Part shown: piece after piece, positions 1 to 6,400 of the stretch
Layout of the letters: the number at the start of each line of letters is the position of its first letter
Position numbering within the stretch: position 1 is the stretch's first letter
Program-made: the position numbers and the translations under genes
Notes under the pieces: generated by a model
The model's database searches: none
Seen by the model: the letters and a program-made list of their open reading frames with translations, nothing else
What the model was told of the DNA's origin: nothing
DNA from: a bacterium
GTDB taxonomy: Bacteria; Cyanobacteriota; Vampirovibrionia; Gastranaerophilales; Gastranaerophilaceae
Length of the DNA: 30,038 nt
Direction of reading: 5' to 3'
NCBI GenBank assembly: GCA_017444705.1
Contig: JAFSWA010000026.1
Location: 1-30,038 of the forward strand

Positions 1-308
1 GCTCCCGTATCATTGAAATCAATTCTCAAATTAGACGATTTTATGAATTTGACGGCTTCTTCTCCAGATTTAAAAGGAATTTCAAGCCCCATATTTTTAA
101 GATATTCTATGTCATAAGGATTGAATTTTACTTTTCTTAATTCATCTAAAGCGGAAGTTATAATAGGGTTTATAACCCATGGAAACTCTGATTTTGTGAT
201 TTGCAAAGTATCTTTATCCGTCTTAGAGGGGTTGTAATTTCCCGTCATATCACTTTCGGTTGACATAAGCATTTTTAAATATAATTTTTTGTTTATCGGC
301 TCTATCAT
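1..308 (-). CDS. Partial CDS of unknown function (3' end outside window)
   Basis: A reading frame starts at ATG 308-306 and stays open to the window edge, giving about 102 residues. It begins MIEPINKKLYLKMLMSTE and contains a stretch reading DIEYLKNMGLEIPF. There is no signal peptide and no membrane segment in the visible part. The start lies 5 bp downstream of the stop of the four-winged-helix regulator, so the two are probably co-transcribed. A weak purine-rich stretch (AGTAGG) precedes the ATG. I do not recognise the family: the YLKNMG stretch faintly recalls the N-terminus of nicotinate phosphoribosyltransferases, but that is not enough for a call. Tight linkage suggests its expression is tied to the regulator. 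Confidence 0.6.
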   Translation of the reverse strand, partial: MIEPINKKLYLKMLMSTESDMTGNYNPSKTDKDTLQITKSEFPWVINPIITSALDELRKVKFNPYDIEYLKNMGLEIPFKSGEEAVKFIKSSNLRIDFNDTG

Positions 309-313
309 AAAAC

Positions 314-1432
314 CTACTTCGTTACATATTTTTTGCTTACTGCGAGCCATCTGAAAGCTGCTGATTCTTGATTTTCAGGTATATTAATTACAAAAGAGCC
401 GCCGTATCGACCTCTTGAAAAGCCGATATAACCCTCTTTTGCCAAATCATGCAAAGCTTTTTTAATAGTATTTGTACTTACTTCGGTTCTTTTTGCCAAA
501 TCCTGCATAGAAGGTAATTTTTCCCCTAAATCAAATTCTTGCGTAATTATCTGTTTTATATAATTTTTAATTTTTTCATAACGATAAATTGCTGCCTGAG
601 CCGCAGGTGCAAAAATTGTCATTTCGGGTTTTGGCATAAGCGATTCTTTTTGAGAAGTCTTAACGACAATCGTTCCGTACTGACCTCTTCTTGAAACCAA
701 ATACCCTTTATTTATAAGAGTTTTTATTGCATCGTGAGTTGTTTTTACACTGACATTGAATTTCTTTGCAAGTTCATGGTGCGTTAAAAACTTATCTCCG
801 GCTTTAAAATTCTCTTTAATAAATTTCAATATCTCTTCTTCTATTTTTGAAGCAAGTGTTCTTGTTTCCAACTTTAAATTTCCTTTTATCTCCGGAATTT
901 TTTCAACTGTATAAAAAATCTCTTTATCTTTTATGTTTGTTTTTAAAATTCCTTTTGAAACCAAATGCTCTATTGATAGTCTTACGGTATTCGTAGAAAG
1001 AGAAAGCATCTTTGCCATTGAACGAATCGACGGAATTTTATCACCGATATTCAATTCATTATCAACAATAAAATAAAGCAATTGTTTTATGGTTAAATCT
1101 CTTTTTCCCGTGAGTTTATGCGGAACAGAAACCTTTTTTTCTCCCGAAATAATATAAGTTCCTATTCTCTGCTTTGATTCGACTATACCTTTATCTTCCA
1201 TATATCTTATAGCATTTTGAACAGTACCGATACTAACTCCCAAATAATATGCGAGCTTTGATTTTATCGGTAAAAGCGAATATGTCTTGATTTTTTTGTT
1301 TTTAATGGCATCTTTAATCCAGTTTGTCAACCACTTTTCGGTAAGAGCCTCTTTTGATTCCGCAGAATTTTTATAATCAGGAACCTCTTTTGGTAAATCA
1401 CTAATTTCAATTTTTGTTTTAATCTCTGTCAT
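314..1432 (-). CDS. Regulator with four tandem GntR-type winged-helix domains
   Basis: The 372-residue product has four successive copies of the GntR-type winged helix-turn-helix pattern (P-S/I-x-x-x-LA-x-x-x-x-VS-x-x-T-V/I-x-x-A-I/L-x-x-L-x-x-x-G-I/Y, then a G-x-Y/F-G wing), at about residues 30-97, 112-177, 192-258 and 285-351. No FadR, UbiC or aminotransferase-like effector domain follows; the protein ends about 20 residues after the last wing. Known GntR regulators carry one such domain plus a ligand-binding domain, so this is a DNA-binding-only array. I chose ATG 1432 because AGGAG lies 5 nt upstream; an ATG 21 nt further up would precede the predicted transcription start. It is divergent from the His-leader unit and 5 bp upstream of the partial gene. 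Family assignment is strong; targets are unknown, with autoregulation likely from the inverted repeat at its promoter. Confidence 0.85.
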   Translation of the reverse strand: MTEIKTKIEISDLPKEVPDYKNSAESKEALTEKWLTNWIKDAIKNKKIKTYSLLPIKSKLAYYLGVSIGTVQNAIRYMEDKGIVESKQRIGTYIISGEKKVSVPHKLTGKRDLTIKQLLYFIVDNELNIGDKIPSIRSMAKMLSLSTNTVRLSIEHLVSKGILKTNIKDKEIFYTVEKIPEIKGNLKLETRTLASKIEEEILKFIKENFKAGDKFLTHHELAKKFNVSVKTTHDAIKTLINKGYLVSRRGQYGTIVVKTSQKESLMPKPEMTIFAPAAQAAIYRYEKIKNYIKQIITQEFDLGEKLPSMQDLAKRTEVSTNTIKKALHDLAKEGYIGFSRGRYGGSFVINIPENQESAAFRWLAVSKKYVTK

Positions 1433-1456
1433 AATTTCTCCTAAACATTCCATATT

Positions 1457-1485
1457 ATTATAAAAACAAACAATTTTATTGTCAA
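1457..1485 (-). promoter_or_regulatory. Consensus sigma-70 promoter of the four-winged-helix regulator
   Basis: On the minus strand TTGACA (1485-1480) is followed after exactly 17 bp by TATAAT (1462-1457), matching both boxes completely. The predicted transcription start is near 1450, giving an 18-nt leader with AGGAG before ATG 1432. Confidence 0.8.
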
Positions 1486-1486
1486 G

Positions 1487-1512
1487 TAAAATCTTATTAT
1501 AAGAAGATTTTA
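1487..1512. promoter_or_regulatory. 9-bp perfect inverted repeat, candidate operator
   Basis: TAAAATCTT (1487-1495) and AAGATTTTA (1504-1512) are perfect inverted copies separated by 8 bp. They lie directly upstream of the -35 box of the regulator gene and about 70 bp upstream of the divergent leader-peptide promoter. The symmetry fits a dimeric or multi-domain winged-helix binding site. Inference only; no T-run follows, so it is not a terminator. Confidence 0.45.
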
Positions 1513-1579
1513 ACCTTTTCAGAGGATATTAATATATTGATTTTTTATATTAAAATATGTTACAAAACAGAAAAAATCA

Positions 1580-1607
1580 TTGACAAATCAAAAAATAAAA
1601 ATATAAT
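1580..1607 (+). promoter_or_regulatory. Consensus sigma-70 promoter for the His-leader unit
   Basis: TTGACA (1580-1585), a 16-bp spacer and TATAAT (1602-1607) match the sigma-70 consensus completely. The expected +1 is about 1614, which is the A of the leader-peptide ATG, so the transcript would be leaderless. Confidence 0.75.
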
Positions 1608-1613
1608 GAGGAT

Positions 1614-1661
1614 ATGAATACTTTATTTACACAAGCAGAACGACATCATCATCACAATTAA
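1614..1661 (+). CDS. Histidine-codon leader peptide, apparently leaderless
   Basis: Fifteen codons plus TAA encode MNTLFTQAERHHHHN, with four consecutive His codons (CAT CAT CAT CAC, 1644-1655) just before the stop. This resembles the leader peptides of histidine-operon attenuators, in which ribosomes stall on His codons when charged tRNA-His is scarce. The ATG is 6 nt after a perfect TATAAT, so translation would begin at the 5' end of the mRNA; the GAGG 2 nt upstream of the ATG would lie outside the transcript. The stop codon ends 3 nt before the first attenuator segment. Unlike known cases, the gene downstream is not a his gene. The call rests on peptide, promoter and hairpins together. Confidence 0.7.
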   Translation: MNTLFTQAERHHHHN

Positions 1662-1664
1662 GAC

Positions 1665-1717
1665 GGAAGTTTCCGAAACTTTGTGATGTTTAGAAACTTC
1701 CCAAAAGGAAGTTTTTT
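1665..1717 (+). promoter_or_regulatory. Transcription attenuator (antiterminator/terminator pair)
   Basis: Segment 1 GGAAGTTTC (1665-1673) is perfectly complementary over 9 bp to segment 3 GAAACTTCC (1693-1701). Segment 3 also pairs over 8 bp (1694-1701) with segment 4 GGAAGTTT (1707-1714), forming a terminator hairpin with a 5-nt loop and T-run (1712-1717, more T after CG). Segment 1 can also fold onto 1675-1681. A ribosome finishing the leader at TAA 1659-1661 would cover segment 1 and allow termination; one stalled on the His codons would leave segment 1 free to form the antiterminator. Pairings are read directly; the mechanism is inferred from known amino-acid attenuators. Confidence 0.7.
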
Positions 1718-1746
1718 CGTTTTTAGTAAATTTTAGAGGTAAATAA

Positions 1747-1881
1747 ATGTTTTTAATATACAATCTCCATTTTAATCATCATCATCATTGCGAACATCAT
1801 TGTTTGGCAATTATTTTGACGATTAAAAAAAAGGAGAAAAAAAATGAGTATATTATCAACACAAATAGTATCAGCACTTAA
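1747..1881 (+). CDS. Small His/Cys-rich ORF overlapping the next gene
   Basis: A 44-codon frame starts at ATG 1747, with AGAGG 7 nt upstream, and ends at TAA 1879-1881, overlapping the 461-residue gene by 38 nt in another frame. The product contains HFNHHHHCEHHC near residues 8-19, then a short hydrophobic stretch (LAIILTI) and a lysine-rich tail. It lies after the attenuator, so it would be made only on readthrough. It could be a second His-sensing leader whose translation controls the overlapping gene, or a metal-binding micropeptide; the HHHHCEHHC cluster would suit either. The ribosome-binding site supports real translation, but no homologue is recognised. Confidence 0.5.
   Translation: MFLIYNLHFNHHHHCEHHCLAIILTIKKKEKKNEYIINTNSIST
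1787..1811 (+). promoter_or_regulatory. Hairpin inside the His-rich ORF, before the next gene's RBS
   Basis: ATTGC (1787-1791) pairs with GCAAT (1807-1811), and AAC (1793-1795) with GTT (1802-1804), enclosing the loop ATCATT. An outer, imperfect pairing is possible between TAATC near 1773-1777 and GATTA at 1821-1825. The structure overlaps the second His cluster and ends about 20 nt before the AAGGAG serving ATG 1844, so translation of the small ORF would melt it. A role in translational coupling is inference. Confidence 0.3.
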
Positions 1882-3229
1882 TAATTACAGTACAATAACA
1901 CCTTTAATGGTAAAAGATTTAATTGAAAATGTCGGAAGAACATCAATGGCGTATTACAGTTCCGGCAAAGAAACAAAAAAATACGAAGCAACGGAAAAAT
2001 TCGTAGATGCAAATATGTCGTCGTTATTTTGGTTCGGGTCAATACCTTTTGCGAATAAGGTTTTTAACAAAACGGTTTTCAAATCGGCAGGTTTAAACCC
2101 TGATGTCAGTTTGTCTTTTATAAAAGACAGTGAAAAAACTCAGACAATAAAAAATGTACTTCAAAAAATTTCATTAAAAGAATTACCGGAAAATATTGTT
2201 ATCGGAAAGAAAACTATAAATGCTTCCGAGGCTTTGAAAAATGTTGCAAAAAACAGCGGAAAATTCAAGAATTTGCAAATTACAAGAACAATTACCTCGC
2301 TTTTATTTGCAACGTATTTATCGGCGATTGTTTTACCGAAATCAATTATAAATATGACTCAGTTTATAGTGGATAAAAAAAATCCTAAGAAAAAACCCGA
2401 AAAAACAGCGTTTAATGTTACTTTCGGTTCATTTGAAAAATTTGTAAATAAAAAATCAAAGAAAAAAGTATCTTTTAAATCGCTTCAAAGCAGTTTACTT
2501 GAAAAAGCCATAAATGCACAAAAATCGGCACTTGACGGAATGGCGGCAATGGATATTGCAATTTCAAGCGGAAGAATTTACTATGCAAATAAAAGAGAAA
2601 AAGATGCTCTAAAAGGACGAAGTGCAGGAGTACAGTTTGCCGCAGCGATAGAAAAATTTATACGAGAAGCCGGAGCTTTTTATCTTATTTATTTTGGCGG
2701 AGCTCACATCAAAAAGTTAGTTGATTTGTTTACAAAAAACAAACTTGACCCTGTTATTTTAGAGGATAAAAACTTTGTAAACGAACTTAAATCAGGCATG
2801 TTGTCGATTAATCCCATAAAAGCTATGTCTGATGAAAAGGTAATCAATTATATTGATTCAAATATAAATAATTCAAGAAATCCTTTTATTAAATATGCAA
2901 AAAAATTGAATTGGATTGAAACGGTAAAAGATAAAACAGGCAGAGTTTACAGAAATCCGATAAAATATCTTGATGTGAAATCATTGAGAGAAAATTTTGA
3001 TATAATAACTGATGCAGTCCCTGAGTTTTTGAAACAAGGCGGAGAAAATCTTGAACAATTTATAAAGAGGAAAGCAAAGGTTAAAAGGTTTGGAATATAC
3101 GGAAATCTTGCTCTCGGGAGTTTTGCGGTTTGCTATATTTTGCCGAAGATTATGTATGAATTCAGAAAAAGATATACAGGCTCAAATGAAGAACCCGGAA
3201 TAAAACAAGTTTTGAAAAATGTCAAATAA
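1844..3229 (+). CDS. Membrane-associated protein of unknown function under His-leader control
   Basis: A 461-residue protein starting at ATG 1844 with AAGGAG upstream. It is lysine-rich and has hydrophobic stretches that could be membrane segments: near residues 149-172 (LLFATYLSAIVLPKSII), in the middle (FYLIYFGGAH), and near the C-terminus (LALGSFAVCYILPKIMY). There is no cleavable signal peptide. It has one histidine and one cysteine in 461 residues, fitting a protein made when histidine is scarce, though the low count could be chance. I do not recognise a family. It is the only large gene between the attenuator and the hairpin at 3252-3290, so it is the apparent regulatory target. Envelope location is inference. 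Confidence 0.8.
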   Translation: MSILSTQIVSALNNYSTITPLMVKDLIENVGRTSMAYYSSGKETKKYEATEKFVDANMSSLFWFGSIPFANKVFNKTVFKSAGLNPDVSLSFIKDSEKTQTIKNVLQKISLKELPENIVIGKKTINASEALKNVAKNSGKFKNLQITRTITSLLFATYLSAIVLPKSIINMTQFIVDKKNPKKKPEKTAFNVTFGSFEKFVNKKSKKKVSFKSLQSSLLEKAINAQKSALDGMAAMDIAISSGRIYYANKREKDALKGRSAGVQFAAAIEKFIREAGAFYLIYFGGAHIKKLVDLFTKNKLDPVILEDKNFVNELKSGMLSINPIKAMSDEKVINYIDSNINNSRNPFIKYAKKLNWIETVKDKTGRVYRNPIKYLDVKSLRENFDIITDAVPEFLKQGGENLEQFIKRKAKVKRFGIYGNLALGSFAVCYILPKIMYEFRKRYTGSNEEPGIKQVLKNVK

Positions 3230-3251
3230 AAATACAATCGACTTCAAAAAT

Positions 3252-3290
3252 AATAATAATCGGCTCAAAATCAGAGCCGATTATTATTTT
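3252..3290 (+). terminator. Strong intrinsic terminator
   Basis: A perfect 15-bp stem (3252-3266 with 3274-3288, core ATCGGCTC/GAGCCGAT) with a 7-nt loop follows the 461-residue gene by 22 bp and ends in a T-rich run. It separates that unit from the giant repeat gene. Confidence 0.8.
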
Positions 3291-3429
3291 ACCCCTCTAA
3301 AAATATGATTTTTATAATTTTATGTAACAACTTATTAAGCAAAATGATAAAATAATTAAAGATTTTAGAAAAACTACCGATATAAAAACATGTATAACCA
3401 TGACTAAATTTATATAAGGAGAAAAAACT

Positions 3430-6400
3430 ATGTCAACAATGGACGAAATCAAAGCTATTTTTACCAAAATCAAAGCAATGACAGCATCAAAACAAAAAAC
3501 GGAGATTGAAAATCTCTCGGCTGACAAGAAAGAAAAACTTTTTGACTTTGACGGCAGCGGAAAGGTTGATTTGAACGACCTTACAAAAGCTGTTCAGTAC
3601 GGATTTAATGAACTGGATGGCAAAGTTGCATTGTCAACGCAGGAAAAAAGATTCTTGCAGACTTATGTAGCCAAAATGGCAGAAGAACTCATTAGAAAAA
3701 TGGCAAGTGATGAGGGATCAGGAGATAAAATATCTTTTAAGGATTTGGTAAATTTTGAAAATGCTCTTGCAACAATGACTCCTGATAATAAAAAATATTT
3801 ACAAAGTACGATAAAAGCTGTTGAAAACAGTATTATAGGTAAAATGGTTAATGATGGTGATTATAACAATAAAAACGGGGTTTCCGTTGACGATTTTAAA
3901 AAGTTTTGGGAAGATACACAAAAATATTACGGTGATAATTCCAAAAAATTAGTCGGTCTAAACAAATCTTGGGCAGACGTTATTACTGATATAGAAAACA
4001 AGCTGCAAGCGAAAATCAAAAACGGCAGTAAAAAATATTCTGATAAAGAACTGACAAATATGAGAAACGAATATTTGACGCAATTACAAACAAGTGCGAC
4101 AGCAGCTGCACCGAGTACATCCGAAACACCGAGTGCATCCGAAACTCCAAGTGCGTCTGAAACACCTGCTGCGGCTGAAACTTCTGACGAATCAGGAGTC
4201 AGCTTGTCAGGGACACTAACGGCTTCAGCATTAATGAAAGCTTTGGGTAATAAAACTAAAATTACCGCAGATGATATTTTAAATACATATAAATCAACAA
4301 CTAATGCTGATATAAAAAATATTTTAAGTCAATTTATAAATGATGACGGAACTATTGACAATGATATATTTAAGTTTGTTGCAAAAGGCGGTTCTTCTTC
4401 AAACAGTTCCGCAAGCAGCATAACCGCCAGTGAATTTGTAAAAGCTTTAGGGTTAAAAAATTCATCATCATATATTACTGATTCAAACATTGATAATCTT
4501 CAAACAAATTATTATAAATATTTGATTAGCGGGAATTTGAAAAATTTCAATTTTAAGAATAGTAAGTTGAATAATCTTCCTGAACCGTTTAAAACAGTAT
4601 TGGCACCGTTATACAACTCTAACGGAACATCTTTTAAATATGCATGGAAATTACTTGCAGGCAAAAGCGGAACCGCAAATATATCTAAAATAGATTTGAA
4701 TGTGATTTTTGCACAGTTCGGTGATATTACTTCACCTGAAGCACAAAGTAAGGCAAAAGCATATTTCCAACAAGTCAGAGAAGCTGCACAAATAACCCAG
4801 CAAATGGATAGCGCGGTTTTTAATTCAAAAGGAAATTATAACCCTAATAAGACAAAACAAAACGGTACAATTACAGTCAAAGAAGCAAAAAATCTCCAAA
4901 AAGCCATAAAGAACGGAACCTTTACTTTCAAATACGGATTACAAATAGATGAAAATATGAAAAATCAGATATTAGAGGTTTTGGATGAAATTATTTCAGG
5001 TAAATCAAAAGGAAAATCTCAGGATATATTTGATGCCGTAATGAACAGAACTTCTCAAAAACAAGGTCTTATTGACGGAAAACTGTATATAGGCGGTGAA
5101 TTGGCAAAAGGACTTCAAATTTTTGAGGGCAAATTATACAATGACGGTGTGCTTGCAACAGGATTACAAGTATTTGACGGTAAGTTATATGAAAACGGTG
5201 AACTCGCAAAAGGTTTGAAACTTCATGAAGATAAACTTTATCAGGATGGTGAACTTGCAAAAGGACTTCAAACGTTTGAGGGTAAACTCTATGAAAACGG
5301 TGAACTTGCAAAAGGTTTGAAAGCTTTTGAAGATAAATTATATAAAGACGGCGAGCTTGAATTGGAAAAACAAATTTTTGAAGACAAGCTTTATGATAAA
5401 GGTTCACTTGCGACAGAAACACAAGTTTTTGAGGGTAAATTATACGAAAACGGTGAGGTCTCTCAGGGTGATAAACTTTTTGACGGAAAACTCTATGAAA
5501 ACGGTGAATTATCAAAAGGTGAAAGATTATTTGAGGGTAAACTCTATGATAACGGCGAGCTTTCTAAGGGCGATAAGCTGTTTGGCGGAAAACTATTTGA
5601 AAACGGTGAACTCTCAACAGGTTCAAAAGTATTCCAAGATAGACTCTATGAAAACGGTGAACTTTCAACAGGGACAAAAGTATTCCAAGATAAACTCTAT
5701 GAAAACGGTTCACTTGCAACAGGAACAAAACTCTTTGAAGATAAATTGTATGAAAACGGTTCACTTGCAACAGGAACACAACTCTTTGAAGATAAACTGT
5801 ATGAAAACGGTTCACTTGCAACAGGAACAAAACTCTTTGAGGGCAAATTGTATGAAAATGGTGAAATCTCAACAGGTACAAAACTCTTTGAAGATAAACT
5901 GTACGAAAACGGTGAACTTTCAACAGGTACAAAACTTCATGAAAATAAACTCTATGAAAACGGTGAACTTTCAACAGGATTAAAAGAATTTGAAGGTTTG
6001 TATTACAATAACGGTGACCTTGCTTCCGGTAAAATTGACGGAAAAACTTATGATGCAGGTCGTATAATGAGTGAAGAATCCGTTGATGGCGATGTTAAGA
6101 CAACTACATTCTATCGTTATGATGATGAGGGTAATAAAATTAAAGACCGTGAAGAAGAGACAAAAGTTCAAGACGGCAAAGAAATACTTATCAAAACAAC
6201 ATATTTTGACGATGATAGCAGACCTGTAAAAACAGTTGAAAATAAAGATGACGGTTCAAAAGTTACAACTGATTTCAACCCTGAAACAGGAAAAAGAACA
6301 AAAGAAGTTACGGAAAAAGACGGTAACACAACAACTGTTGACTTCAAAGCCGACGGTGAAAACCCTGCTCTTAAAACAGAAGAATTTGCTGACGGTACAA

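Noticed and set aside
1..308. Nicotinate phosphoribosyltransferase as identity of the partial gene
   Set aside because: Only a short stretch looks similar; the usual N-terminal motif of that family is absent.
1433..1453. Upstream ATG at 1453 for the four-winged-helix regulator
   Set aside because: It lies upstream of the predicted +1 of a perfect-consensus promoter, while ATG 1432 has AGGAG at good spacing.
1487..1512. Inverted repeat as a terminator
   Set aside because: AT-only stem with no T-run and placed upstream of two divergent promoters.
5069..5983. Long open frames on both strands across the 51-bp repeat array
   Set aside because: A 51-bp repeat without stops in one frame keeps other frames open by periodicity; their products are low-complexity and have no RBS.
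5080..5997. Repeat array as a CRISPR
   Set aside because: Units are contiguous, in frame and coding, with no spacers and no cas genes.
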